A DNA stretch of 64,000 bases from Sphingobacterium corticibacter (GTDB taxonomy: Bacteria; Bacteroidota; Bacteroidia; Sphingobacteriales; Sphingobacteriaceae), in contig NZ_QDKG01000002.1 of the NCBI RefSeq assembly GCF_003076635.1, positions 310,001 to 374,000 of the forward strand, given 5' to 3'. Position 1 is the stretch's first letter. Every line of letters starts with the position of its first letter. The notes under the pieces are model-generated. The model did no database searches. It saw only the letters and a program-made list of their open reading frames with translations, and was not told the DNA's origin. Of this stretch, positions 54,058 to 63,577 are shown in pieces. The position numbers and the translations under genes are program-made.

Positions 54058-54644
54058 ATTTTACAGGTCTAATGACTAACTTCTTTTAAACTCTTGTGGA
54101 ATCTCGGGAGCCTTGTCTGCCATTATAAACTATTGTAAAATACAAATTTTGTAAACACATGTCACATAACCTTATCAAAAGATATGATTTGGTCAATCCA
54201 CAAGAAACATGTGTCAGCAGCTTGCCATATCGGCTCCAATGTTTAACAATTATTGGAAGTAGCACGAAAACATCAAAATTCTTTATCTTTAAAAGAAAAT
54301 ACCCGGGTAAGACGAATGTAAGAATATATTGAAAACTTTCCGATCTATGCCTTGATCATTAAATTTTAAATGATATCAAAAATGAATAAAGCTTTGTGAA
54401 TTAGTGATCTGAAGTTAAAACTAAATTATAACATATTAACCTATAGAATCCATGTTTCACTTTCTTAATTGATAAATGAGATCACTATGTTACAGAACAT
54501 GGATGTTTGCTTTTTGGAGTACTTAATAGTAATTGATGTGCAATAAACAAAGCTCAAAGCAAACAGCCAACTTTTATGTAAAAAACAATATTACTGTATA
54601 TTTCTAGTAGATTAATACAACTTATTGGTTCTCAATACACAATT

Positions 54645-54715
54645 ATATTCATCTAGCAAATATAGCCATCTAACAGCTAGTATTTAAATGGTTTTTTACC
54701 AGAATAGTTTTAATG
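54645..54715. repeat. Right copy of the imperfect direct repeat bounding the island (attR-like)
   Basis: Same orientation as 44110-44177. Read on the minus strand it gives TATATTTG, CTAG, ATG AAT AT..., the purD promoter and first codons, then stops matching purD and ends after six codons. It is a purD 5' end without purD, as expected if an element inserted there. Confidence 0.7.
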
Positions 54716-54742
54716 CAATACTGTTTCCATTGCATTAAAACT
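54706..54742. terminator. Hairpin at the 3' end of the SDR gene
   Basis: AGTTTTAATGCAAT, 9-base loop, ATTGCATTAAAACT, just after the SDR stop on the minus strand. It overlaps the end of the right boundary repeat. Confidence 0.6.
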
Positions 54743-54748
54743 ATACCA

Positions 54749-55621
54749 TTAGTCAATACGGATTCCCGTTATTTCTTCACAATATTTCCAAATAGCTTTT
54801 CTATTTTCATCTGAAAAATTTTTCTGGTTTACTTTTGCCGGTTTACTATTGGAAAAATAAAGCCCCGTCTTTCCTTTAACATCTGGCGAGCTCGCTAAAT
54901 AGATTGCCGATTCGGCTCCCTGTTCAGATGTTTTCGTAATAAGCTTCATCAGGGGGTACAGAATTGCTCTGCCCAAAAAACCTTTATCGAAGGCAAAGTC
55001 TCTCATTTTGTCATTCATTACAAAGCCGGGATGCAACGTATTAACTGTAATATTCGACCCTCTTTCTTTTAATTTTTTGACTAACTGTTCAGCCATTAAC
55101 ATGAGAAATAATTTGGAATTTCCATAAGCGCTATTCGATGTATAATTCTCTTTTAATTCTACATCATCAAAATCAGGCTTAGCCATTAAGCTATATGCCA
55201 CAGAAGCCGTCATTACAATTCGAGCTTCATTACTCTTTGACAAAGATTCCAATAATAGAATATTCAAAAGATAAGGGGCTACAAGGTTTAGGGCGATTGT
55301 TTTTTCAATCCCATCCACAGTTACTTCTCTCGATTTGCCGAAATTAGCACCGGCGACTTGGAGTAAGACATCCAAATGATCATGCTTAGCTTTGAAATCA
55401 TCCACAAGCTGATGAATACTCTTCAGATCCATAAGATCTCCTAAAATATAGTCTATTCTATCATTGGCGCTCTTTGCAATTATCTCATCTCTCACTTTCA
55501 TTCCGTCTTCCTCCTTACGAGCTACGAAAACAATAGTATAGCCTTGTTTGGCTAGCTCTAACAGTGCAGCCTTTCCTAAACCGCGAGTTGCTCCTGTGAT
55601 TAAAAGTATTTGAGAATCCAT
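54749..55621 (-). CDS. Short-chain dehydrogenase/reductase (retinol-dehydrogenase-like)
   Basis: 290 residues. Rossmann motif TGATRGLGKA (10-19), VAGANFG in place of the usual NNAG, catalytic Ser in VMTASVAYS and YGNSK (Tyr-xxx-Lys). The C-terminus (TLHPGFVMNDKM, GLYFSNSKP) resembles the RDH/WWOX-like classical SDRs that reduce lipophilic ketones or aldehydes. It lies just right of the island's right repeat and is AT-rich, so whether it came with the element is uncertain. Confidence 0.85.
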   Translation of the reverse strand: MDSQILLITGATRGLGKAALLELAKQGYTIVFVARKEEDGMKVRDEIIAKSANDRIDYILGDLMDLKSIHQLVDDFKAKHDHLDVLLQVAGANFGKSREVTVDGIEKTIALNLVAPYLLNILLLESLSKSNEARIVMTASVAYSLMAKPDFDDVELKENYTSNSAYGNSKLFLMLMAEQLVKKLKERGSNITVNTLHPGFVMNDKMRDFAFDKGFLGRAILYPLMKLITKTSEQGAESAIYLASSPDVKGKTGLYFSNSKPAKVNQKNFSDENRKAIWKYCEEITGIRID

Positions 55622-56098
55622 GTATAGTGTTTTAATAAGATTTATTTTTAGATAAGAACTAAATAATTCAACACGACAACAAGAAAAATCATGCCGAATT
55701 TGTTAAAAAAATAAATCTAGTAAATAAAAAATATAATACAAGTCGTTTCACAGCGGCTTTGAGGCGTTTCAACTACAAATCAATAAAACTCCTTCAAAAA
55801 AGTTTATTTGTATTAAACTTGTTTTTCGTTTACAATTCGATCAAGTACTAAATCGGCATTTCAGACCAACATAGTCCGATTCTAGAAAAAACACGTGCGA
55901 ATCGGAAAATATGAAACTTCAGCAAGTAACCCAAACGTAGACTTCTTTCTACGCGACGTGCTGCCAGATGCGCTCATACAACAAAGATTTGCAACTAGAG
56001 GCCAAAGCGACGTACGATTAATGAATTAGCTTACAGAATTTTAACATTGCCCAACCAGCAGAATTTTCGTAAATTGCTGTTTCGACAACCCAGTTATT
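55622..56098. other. Divergent intergenic region
   Basis: 477 bases between the SDR gene and the MG2/plug protein. It must hold both promoters; I see no clear TAnnTTTG near either start and no coding frame or structured RNA. Confidence 0.5.
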
Positions 56099-58759
56099 AT
56101 GCTCAAGAAAATATGTTTATTTCTCTCACTCTTAAGCTTTACCGTAGCCAATGCACAGCGTATAGAAGATCGCATCAGCGCTTCGCGCGACCACTATGCA
56201 CATAATCAACAAGAAAAAATATATATCCATACGGATCGCCATCATTATACCGCCGGAGAAACCATATGGTATAAAACCTACAATACGCTTGGTATCACCA
56301 ATATGCTTTCGGCATTAAGTGGCATCAATTATATAGAACTGATAGATCCCAAAAATCATATTGTGGCCGATCAACGCATTCAATTGAGCCTAGGATTGGG
56401 TTCCGGCAGCTTGACCTTAGCTGACACCTTAGTGGAGGGAAGTTATCGCTTACGTGCATACACCAATTGGATGCGCAACTTTCCGACGGATTACTTCTTC
56501 GAAAAATCACTTACTATTACCAACGGTAGAACGGATAATACCGTAACGCAGACCTCCCTGCGGTCGGACGGAAAAGATACATTCATCGCCGTAGAACTAA
56601 AAACACTGAGCGGAAATCCGCTCCCAAAAACAACGGTACGCTACCAAGTCATGGAAGGAGACAAGATTGCACAAAAAGGTAGTGAGCGCACCGACGAACA
56701 AGGACTAATCCTAATTAAAGTCACCGAAAAGAACAGAAATAAGGATATTCAACTCTCCTTTACAAATCTGGATGAGCGCCCCGTATCCAAAGTAATACAT
56801 ACCGCATCTATAAAACCGCAGAGCAGCGTACAGCTACTTCCAGAAGGCGGGAGAATTTTGGCCGGCACATTAAACAATATCGGCATCAAGGCGATCCGTT
56901 CGGATGGCCTTGGTGTAAAAGCGAAAGTAGAAATCATTGATGCCAAACAGGAGGTTATCGGAACTGGCGAAACCAATCATTTAGGTATGGGAAGCCTTGC
57001 TTTCTTGCCTTCTCCAAGTGAAAGCTACACCTTTCGAGCGCTAATCGAGGGAGAAGACATCCAGCAGATCCCAGCACCGCAAGTCGAATCTAGCGGTATG
57101 TCGTTTATGGTGAACAACCAGAATCCGACCAAGCTTTTTGCACAGATGAATATCTCCGATGATTTGCTTTCGGGAGATCCTGTTTATTTCGTGCTACATC
57201 ACCTAGGCAACACCTTTTATGCTTCTCGCCAGAAAATGGATCGACAAAATATTGTATTCAGCGTGGACAAAGAACCGTTGCCTTCTGGCGTTATAACCAT
57301 TTCGGTATTGGATGCAGCTTTCAAACCTTTGTTTGAACGTCCTATATTTCTGTGGCAGGCGGCCGATTTCATGCCATTAAAGATCCATGCATCGAATAAT
57401 CAGGTTAGTACGCGTGAAAAAGTCACCATAAATACCGAAGTGGGTCTGCCAGCGGATTCCACTCGTTTGGCGTCTTTATCTGCCTCCGTCGTCAATCTAG
57501 CCAAAGTGCAGGACACCACAGACCTGCAAGCCAATATCTACAGCGCCTTGTTACTTGAAGCTGATTTACGGGGTCATATAGAGTCGCCTGGCTATTACTT
57601 TTCGTCTGAAAATCGCGCAGAAAAATTGATTGATTTGGATAAGTTGCTACTGACACAAGGTTGGCGAAAATACGACTGGTCTGAAGATCCACAAGCAGTC
57701 GATACCGTCAAGGCTTTTGAAGCCGAAGAAGGTTTAACTATTAAAGGATTTACCAAGAAATTAGGGCGAAAAGCTGCTGCCCCACTATCAGAAGTGCAAC
57801 TGATCTCCACCGAAAATCTCACCGACTACATCGACACGCTCAGCTCTGAGGAAGGTTTTTTTCATTTCAAAGACTTACTTTTCCCAGATAGCGCTAAGTT
57901 CCTGATTTCTGCCAAAGATCAAAAAGGGAAAAACAATATCGACATCATATTAGACTTGCCCGAACCGCCAGAAATCCAAGCTGCCGATGGGGGCAAAAAC
58001 GATTTAAATGGCTTATATCTGGACGAACTATTGGCTTCCAAAAAATTCTTTCGCGAATTGGAAGAAAAAGGGCTGATGCCCAATACCATTGATATTGCCC
58101 AAGTCGTGGTCACGCGCAAAGTAGAAAAAGCACCTGAGCACTCGCGCAATCTAAATGGTCCTGGGAATGCTGATCAAGTTATAACGTGGGAAGAATTGCA
58201 GAATTTTGCTACGGTAGATATGGCGTTAAACGGTCGACTAGTTGGTGTGCGTTTTCAAGGAGGCATTCCATACAGTACCCGCGGCGGAGGAATAATGCAA
58301 ATTGTGCTTGATGGCATGTATGTGGAGCCCGAAATGTTATCAAGCATTCCAGTTATGGATATTGCTAGTATAGAGGTTTTACGCAACGTCAACTACACGG
58401 CTGTTTACGGTTCTTTCGGTGGTAATGGCGTGATCGTCATCACCACCAAGATTGGGTCTGAAGGAAGGGTCAATTACGTGCCCAAAGGCATTTTGTCATT
58501 CACGGCCAAAGGCATTTCGGAAGCAAAAGAATTTTACCAACCAACTTACGAAGTAGCGTCCGATCAAACTTTTGAAAATGATCTTCGCACTACTATTCAT
58601 TGGGCACCATTTGTGGCAACAGATGAACATGGAAAAGCGAGTTTTGATTTTTACACCAGTGATGAGCCGGGCATATATCGAGTCATTCTTGAGGGCATTG
58701 ATGTGAGCGGTAGAATTGGACGGAAGGTGTTGGATATCACGGTAGATAAAGAAAATTAA
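56099..58759 (+). CDS. MG2-domain protein with C-terminal TonB plug domain
   Basis: 886 residues. After a signal peptide (ending VANAQ), residues about 35-135 are a macroglobulin MG2 domain (QEKIYIHTDRHHYTAGETIWYKTY), followed by further beta domains. Near 720-800 is a plug-like segment (IMQIVLDGMYVEP..IASIEVLRNVNYTAVYGSFGGNGVIVITTK). There is no barrel; the end (TIHWAPFVATDEHGKASFDFYTSDEPGIYRVILEGID) is a macroglobulin-type strand set. Such proteins are widespread in Bacteroidota, probably on the outer membrane, with unknown job. Confidence 0.85.
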   Translation: MLKKICLFLSLLSFTVANAQRIEDRISASRDHYAHNQQEKIYIHTDRHHYTAGETIWYKTYNTLGITNMLSALSGINYIELIDPKNHIVADQRIQLSLGLGSGSLTLADTLVEGSYRLRAYTNWMRNFPTDYFFEKSLTITNGRTDNTVTQTSLRSDGKDTFIAVELKTLSGNPLPKTTVRYQVMEGDKIAQKGSERTDEQGLILIKVTEKNRNKDIQLSFTNLDERPVSKVIHTASIKPQSSVQLLPEGGRILAGTLNNIGIKAIRSDGLGVKAKVEIIDAKQEVIGTGETNHLGMGSLAFLPSPSESYTFRALIEGEDIQQIPAPQVESSGMSFMVNNQNPTKLFAQMNISDDLLSGDPVYFVLHHLGNTFYASRQKMDRQNIVFSVDKEPLPSGVITISVLDAAFKPLFERPIFLWQAADFMPLKIHASNNQVSTREKVTINTEVGLPADSTRLASLSASVVNLAKVQDTTDLQANIYSALLLEADLRGHIESPGYYFSSENRAEKLIDLDKLLLTQGWRKYDWSEDPQAVDTVKAFEAEEGLTIKGFTKKLGRKAAAPLSEVQLISTENLTDYIDTLSSEEGFFHFKDLLFPDSAKFLISAKDQKGKNNIDIILDLPEPPEIQAADGGKNDLNGLYLDELLASKKFFRELEEKGLMPNTIDIAQVVVTRKVEKAPEHSRNLNGPGNADQVITWEELQNFATVDMALNGRLVGVRFQGGIPYSTRGGGIMQIVLDGMYVEPEMLSSIPVMDIASIEVLRNVNYTAVYGSFGGNGVIVITTKIGSEGRVNYVPKGILSFTAKGISEAKEFYQPTYEVASDQTFENDLRTTIHWAPFVATDEHGKASFDFYTSDEPGIYRVILEGIDVSGRIGRKVLDITVDKEN

Positions 58760-58821
58760 ATACTAGCAATCAATCTCATCATTAACTTGTTATTAAAACA
58801 CACAAACTATTAAGACATAAA

Positions 58822-59592
58822 ATGAGTGAATTTTTAAAAACCCATATAGACGATCACGTACTACACGTGATTCTGCATCGTGGCAAAAGCAATGCGATGC
58901 ACTTGGAAATGATTCAGGAAATACAAGATGTATTTGCCGATGCAGAAAAAGATCCAGCGATTGAAGGTGTTGTGATCACCGGGCACGAAGGGTTTTTCAC
59001 CTCAGGGCTTGATCTGATCACGCTTTACGGATACGATGAGCGGCAAATGGAAGTTTTCTGGCATGCATTTATTGAACTTTTGTACACACTCACTGCTTTT
59101 CCAAAACCTTACGTAGCTGCCATTTCTGGCCATAGTCCAGCCGGAGGATGTGTTCTAGCCATTGCGGCAGATGCTCGTGTGATGGCCGAAGGCGAATACA
59201 TTATTGGGTTGAATGAAGTTCCTGTAGGCATCATTGTGCCACATGGAATTTTTGATCTATACAGTTTTTGGATTGGTGAAGCACAAGCGTACCGATTTCT
59301 ACTAGAAGGCAAACTGCTATCACCACAAGAAGCACTTCAGGTCGGCTTGGTCGATGAGGTGGTAGCGCTCGATAAGATTCAGCGCAGCGCGGTACGCCAC
59401 ATCAAAAAATATACACAGCTGGAAAAAAATGCTTGGCGACGAACCAAGTTAAACCTGCGCACACGTGTGTTACAAAGCATGCAGGCGAACAAAGAGCAGA
59501 CAATCGTAGAGATGTTGACACAATGGTGGAAACCATCGACTCGCGCCGTGCTAAAAACCATAATTGATAATTTAACCAGTAAAAAAAGATAA
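58822..59592 (+). CDS. Enoyl-CoA hydratase/isomerase family protein
   Basis: 256 residues of the crotonase fold. The oxyanion-hole region is FTSGLDLITLYG and SGHSPAGGCVLAIAADARVMAEG; the usual catalytic Glu pair of hydratases is not clear, where NEVPVGIIVPHG occupies the second position, as in isomerases such as the dodecenoyl-CoA type. It acts on acyl-CoA in fatty acid breakdown. The next gene starts one base after its stop, so the two form an operon. Confidence 0.85.
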   Translation: MSEFLKTHIDDHVLHVILHRGKSNAMHLEMIQEIQDVFADAEKDPAIEGVVITGHEGFFTSGLDLITLYGYDERQMEVFWHAFIELLYTLTAFPKPYVAAISGHSPAGGCVLAIAADARVMAEGEYIIGLNEVPVGIIVPHGIFDLYSFWIGEAQAYRFLLEGKLLSPQEALQVGLVDEVVALDKIQRSAVRHIKKYTQLEKNAWRRTKLNLRTRVLQSMQANKEQTIVEMLTQWWKPSTRAVLKTIIDNLTSKKR

Positions 59593-59593
59593 A

Positions 59594-60466
59594 ATGAATA
59601 TACAAGGTGCACTACGTGATGATGCTTTGCAAGGCAAAACCATTGTTGTAACCGGTGGCGGAAGTGGTCTGGGAAAAGCGATGTCAACCTATTTCTCCGA
59701 GCTCGGGGCTAATGTGGTAATCTCCAGCAGAAAGCTTCCGGTGCTAGAAGAAGCAGCAAAAGAAATCTCCCAAAAAACAGGTGGCAAAGTATTGCCGGTT
59801 GCCTGCGATATCCGCCAAATCGAAGAAGTAGAGAACTTGTGGAAACGAGCCGAGGAAGAATTCGGACAGGTCGATGCGCTGCTGAATAATGCGGCTGGCA
59901 ATTTCATTTCTCCGACAGAGCGCCTGTCGGCGAATGCATTTTCGACCATTATCGATATTGTGTTAAAAGGTACTACCAATTGCACATTGACCTTTGGCAA
60001 GAAATGGATAGAAAAAAAACAAGCCGCTAGCATCCTCAACATCGTGACCACTTACGCATTCACGGGTTCTGGTTATGTCGTTCCTTCGGCAGTGGCCAAA
60101 GGTGGCGTATTAGCCTTGACACGATCTCTTGCGGTAGAATGGGGAAAATACGGGATTCGAAATAATGCCATTGCGCCAGGTCCGTTTCCCACGAAGGGCG
60201 CTTGGGAACGGCTACTTCCCGGCAATTTAGCAGAGGATTTTAGCTTCGAAAAAAGAGTGCCACTAAAACGTGTTGGTGATCATCAAGAGTTGGCAAACTT
60301 GGCCGCGTTTTTGATATCAGATTTCGCGGGTTATATCAATGGTGAAGTCGTGACAATCGACGGAGGCGAGTGGCTGCAAGGAGCAGGACAATTCAACGGA
60401 TTGGAAGCCATCACCTCGGATATGTGGGACAACATTGAGCAATCCATCCGGAAAAACAACAAGTAA
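59594..60466 (+). CDS. SDR of the 2,4-dienoyl-CoA reductase type
   Basis: 290 residues. Cofactor motif VTGGGSGLGKAM, NNAAGNFISPTE, then VVPSAVAKGGVLALTRSLAVEWGKYGIRNNAIAPGP. The usual Tyr of Tyr-xxx-Lys is replaced by Ser (SAVAK), as in the mitochondrial DECR group, which uses a different Tyr/Asn/Ser arrangement. It would reduce 2,4-dienoyl-CoA with NADPH, needed for unsaturated fatty acids. Pairing with the isomerase-like crotonase is biochemically coherent. Confidence 0.88.
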   Translation: MNIQGALRDDALQGKTIVVTGGGSGLGKAMSTYFSELGANVVISSRKLPVLEEAAKEISQKTGGKVLPVACDIRQIEEVENLWKRAEEEFGQVDALLNNAAGNFISPTERLSANAFSTIIDIVLKGTTNCTLTFGKKWIEKKQAASILNIVTTYAFTGSGYVVPSAVAKGGVLALTRSLAVEWGKYGIRNNAIAPGPFPTKGAWERLLPGNLAEDFSFEKRVPLKRVGDHQELANLAAFLISDFAGYINGEVVTIDGGEWLQGAGQFNGLEAITSDMWDNIEQSIRKNNK

Positions 60467-60468
60467 CT

Positions 60469-61128
60469 ATGCAAAACAAATTTTTTCTATTCCTGCTTAC
60501 ATTCATGTGGATCTGCGCGTCATGTAACAACACCAAAAAGCAAGAAAGCTCAGAATCCGACATGGATTCTACTGTGGTGACGAATGAAGACCTATCAAAT
60601 ACCAATATCAGCAGCGATCGCCGCTTTGTATCGGATATGGTTACCGCATTTATTAAAGCGTACAATGAACGGGATAACGAAAAAATAAATAGTTATATCC
60701 ATCCTGAGGCCGGCATCATCTTCATCCATCGTCCTGGTGCGATGGATTGGTTCGAGAAAGTCTCTAAAATAGATTTCGATAGCCCCGTGCCTTCCTACTA
60801 CCCATATGCCAGCGCAGCCAATGACTATGAAATCACGTACGAAGTGGCGCCCAAATACGATTGCGGGTCAGAGAAATGGAACAAAATGGGTTTGTTTGTA
60901 GACCTCACGACGGCCACCAATTTATTAAAACCTATTGCAGCCAATCTTAATGAGTTTGAAGATGTGCAGCTGGATCCAAATTATCTCAAACAGATAGAAA
61001 CGGCAGAGAAAGATAGTTACCGAGTTGTCCTGACAACACCTACTCCACTAATTTTTCATGTAAAACAGTTTGGTGACAATTGGTATGTCACTATACTTGA
61101 TCGCGGATATGCAGACTGTGGCGCATAA
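60469..61128 (+). CDS. Uncharacterised lipoprotein
   Basis: 219 residues. A signal peptide ends with lipobox Cys19 (CASCNNTKK), followed by a Ser/Asp/Thr-rich linker to about residue 50 and a globular domain. The stretch TAFIKAYNERDNEKINSYIHPEAGIIFIHRPGAMDWFEKV resembles an NTF2/SnoaL-like start, but certainty is low. It starts two bases after the SDR gene and may be its operon partner. Confidence 0.7.
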   Translation: MQNKFFLFLLTFMWICASCNNTKKQESSESDMDSTVVTNEDLSNTNISSDRRFVSDMVTAFIKAYNERDNEKINSYIHPEAGIIFIHRPGAMDWFEKVSKIDFDSPVPSYYPYASAANDYEITYEVAPKYDCGSEKWNKMGLFVDLTTATNLLKPIAANLNEFEDVQLDPNYLKQIETAEKDSYRVVLTTPTPLIFHVKQFGDNWYVTILDRGYADCGA

Positions 61129-61203
61129 TTGCGATTTCAAATAGCGAATCTCCCATTTAAAAGTTATATTTAATCCATAAATAATCGATAACAAAATTTA
61201 CAT

Positions 61204-62943
61204 ATGTCTATAATTGATCTTGCTACCCAATCCCGGGTAGATCGCTGGTTAACCGAAGAATACGATACTGAAACTGTAGCTGCTGTACAACAATTGATTG
61301 ATACCAATCAGGAAACAGAATTGGTAGATTCCTTTTACAAAGCACTTGAATTTGGTACTGGCGGTCTTCGCGGCATCATGGGCGTCGGCTCTAACCGGAT
61401 CAATAAATATACATTGGGTCAGGCGACGCAGGGATTGGCCAATTATCTTAAAAAACAATTTCCAGATCAAGCCCTGAAAGTCGCCGTATCATACGATAGC
61501 CGCAACAATTCACAGAAATTGGGGCATTTGGTAGCCGATGTTTTCTCCGCAAATGATATCGAAGTGTATCTTTTTGAAGAATTGCGCCCTACACCAATGT
61601 TATCTTTTGCCGTTCGACATTTTGGTTGCCAATCCGGCGTGATGTTGACGGCTTCGCACAATCCAAAAGAATACAATGGCTATAAAGCCTATTGGAACGA
61701 TGGCGGACAATTAGTCGCTCCTCATGATAAAAATGTAATAGAAGAGGTCAATGCTATTCAGTCGGTTCGCGATATCCAATTCGATCGCAAGGCGGAAAAT
61801 ATTCACCTCGTGAAAGAAGATTTTGATGATATCTATATTCAAGCGAACAAAGCGTTGAGCATCAACCCAGATATCGTTGCCGCACAAAAAGATCTAAAGA
61901 TCGTCTTCTCTCCTATTCATGGTACCGGTATTACGCTAGTGCCGAAAATCTTAAAAGCTTGGGGTTTTGAAAATGTACATATCGTAGAAGAACAGGCGGA
62001 GCCAAATGGCAATTTCCCAACAGTAGTGTATCCAAACCCAGAGGAAGAAGAAGCGATGTCGATAGCTATGAAGCAAGGCAAAGCATTGGACGCCGATATC
62101 GTGATGGCGACAGACCCTGATGCGGATCGCGTAGGATTGGCGGTGAAGAACCATGCTGGCGAGATTCAATTGCTGAACGGGAACCAAATTGGTAGCTTAT
62201 TGACCTACTACGTACTTTCAGCGCGTAAAGAGAAAGGTGAATTGCAAGACAACAATTACGTGGTAAAAACCATTGTAACCACGAATCTGATTTCGGACAT
62301 CGCATCCAGCTTCTCGGTAAAAACCGAAGAGACCTTAACCGGTTTCAAATTTATTGGCGAGGTAATGACTAAGCTGGATGGACAAGAAAAATACTTGGTC
62401 GGTGGTGAAGAAAGCTATGGTTTCTTGGTTGGTGATTTGGTAAGAGATAAGGACGCGATCAACTCCTGTGCGTTTATTGCTGAAATGGCTGCCTATTTCA
62501 AGAGCAAAGGAAAATCTTTATTTGATGTCTTGACGGAGCTATATACAACATACGGCTTTTACCAAGAAAAACTGATTTCTTTAACGAAAAAAGGAAAAGC
62601 TGGCGCAGAAGAGATCAAACAGATGATGGCAGATTTACGTGCGAACCTACCAACGAGTTTGGGTGGCATTGAAGTTAAGGAAGTGCGGGATTACCAAGCT
62701 TCGATAGCTACTTCGCCAGCAGATGGCCGCACGACGGCTATTAACCTTCCTAAGTCGGATGTGTTGCAGTTTATCACGGTTGATGGTGATGTAATCTCAG
62801 CGCGTCCTTCGGGCACAGAGCCAAAGATCAAATTCTACTGCTCGGTGAAAACAGCACTGCAATATGCAGCGCAATACGATCAGACGGCCGTGCAACTGGA
62901 GGAGAAAGTTACGCGCATCATGGCAGATATCGTCAAAGATTAA
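61204..62943 (+). CDS. Phosphoglucomutase/phosphomannomutase
   Basis: 579 residues. Catalytic serine loop MLTASHNPKEYNGYK (S151 in TASHNP, 149-154), metal loop DPDADR (304-309), sugar-binding GGEESYGFLVGD and phosphate-binding SARPSGTEPKIKFY near the C-terminus. It converts glucose-1-phosphate to glucose-6-phosphate or the mannose pair; the length and EFGTGGLRGIMG start are those of the PGM2/PgcA group. Cytoplasmic. Followed after 27 bases by a NUDIX gene. Confidence 0.95.
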   Translation: MSIIDLATQSRVDRWLTEEYDTETVAAVQQLIDTNQETELVDSFYKALEFGTGGLRGIMGVGSNRINKYTLGQATQGLANYLKKQFPDQALKVAVSYDSRNNSQKLGHLVADVFSANDIEVYLFEELRPTPMLSFAVRHFGCQSGVMLTASHNPKEYNGYKAYWNDGGQLVAPHDKNVIEEVNAIQSVRDIQFDRKAENIHLVKEDFDDIYIQANKALSINPDIVAAQKDLKIVFSPIHGTGITLVPKILKAWGFENVHIVEEQAEPNGNFPTVVYPNPEEEEAMSIAMKQGKALDADIVMATDPDADRVGLAVKNHAGEIQLLNGNQIGSLLTYYVLSARKEKGELQDNNYVVKTIVTTNLISDIASSFSVKTEETLTGFKFIGEVMTKLDGQEKYLVGGEESYGFLVGDLVRDKDAINSCAFIAEMAAYFKSKGKSLFDVLTELYTTYGFYQEKLISLTKKGKAGAEEIKQMMADLRANLPTSLGGIEVKEVRDYQASIATSPADGRTTAINLPKSDVLQFITVDGDVISARPSGTEPKIKFYCSVKTALQYAAQYDQTAVQLEEKVTRIMADIVKD

Positions 62944-62970
62944 TACTAACAATCCATCAAAAAAGCACTC

Positions 62971-63516
62971 ATGACGGAACCGTGGAAGATCCTACAATCC
63001 GAATACATTATAAAGCGTCCCTGGGCGACCTTACGGGTCGACCAGGTGCAATTGCCCAATGGCCTTGTTAAGGACGAATACTATATTTTAGAATATCCAA
63101 AATGGGTAAATATGGTGGGCTTCACCGAAGACAACGAAATTGTCTTTGTTCGGCAGTACCGTCACGGTGCGGAAAAGGTTCTTTTAGAACTTCCTGCCGG
63201 CGTGGTCGAGGATGGCGAAGAACCAGAAGTGGCGGCACGGCGCGAAATGATGGAAGAAACAGGATATGCTTTCGACGAGGTGACGGAGATTTGTCAACTC
63301 TACGCCAACCCTGCAACAAGCGGTAACCTGACGTATACATACGTGATGAAAGGCGGACGTAAAGTGGCCGAACAGGAGCTGGACGATTCAGAAGACATTG
63401 AAGTCGTAATCCTATCGATCGAGGAGGCAAAAAAAATGCTGCTAGAGAATGGCGTTGGACAGGCATTGCACACTTCCGCTTTATTCTATGTATTGCATCA
63501 CGAAGGCCTATTTTAG
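62971..63516 (+). CDS. NUDIX hydrolase (ADP-ribose pyrophosphatase-like)
   Basis: 181 residues. The NUDIX box runs from G77 to G98 (GVVEDGEEPEVAARREMMEE and TG), matching GX5EX7REUXEEXGU. EIVFVRQYRHGAEKVLLELPAG before it is the ADP-ribose pyrophosphatase (NudF/ADPRase) signature. It hydrolyses nucleoside diphosphate sugars. It is 27 bases after the phosphomutase and likely co-transcribed, consistent with sugar-nucleotide housekeeping. Confidence 0.92.
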   Translation: MTEPWKILQSEYIIKRPWATLRVDQVQLPNGLVKDEYYILEYPKWVNMVGFTEDNEIVFVRQYRHGAEKVLLELPAGVVEDGEEPEVAARREMMEETGYAFDEVTEICQLYANPATSGNLTYTYVMKGGRKVAEQELDDSEDIEVVILSIEEAKKMLLENGVGQALHTSALFYVLHHEGLF

Positions 63517-63564
63517 ATCATATACTATCTGTAGAATTAAATCTATTTAGCGCGTAAGAATTTA

Positions 63565-63572
63565 TAACTTTG
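63565..63572 (+). promoter_or_regulatory. -7 element of the last gene
   Basis: TAACTTTG fits TAnnTTTG, five bases before the ATG at 63578. Confidence 0.55.
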
Positions 63573-63577
63573 CCGCC

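Larger units (their letters stand above)
54058..54748. other. Right end of the island, non-coding
   Basis: About 690 bases without a supported gene. Contains inverted pairs (ACACATGT near 54154 with ACATGTGT near 54208; ATCCATGTT near 54449 with AACATGGAT near 54497), the arm-like TATTTCTAGTAGATT (54599-54613), the right boundary repeat (54645-54715) and a hairpin (54706-54742). Confidence 0.5.

Noticed and set aside
54154..54216. ACACATGT/ACATGTGT inverted pair as a stem-loop RNA
   Set aside because: The arms are only eight bases and about 45 apart in AT-rich DNA, with no promoter or terminator to support a transcript.
54749..55621. SDR gene as part of the inserted island
   Set aside because: It lies outside the right boundary repeat and carries its own terminator; its low G+C alone does not show that it came with the element.
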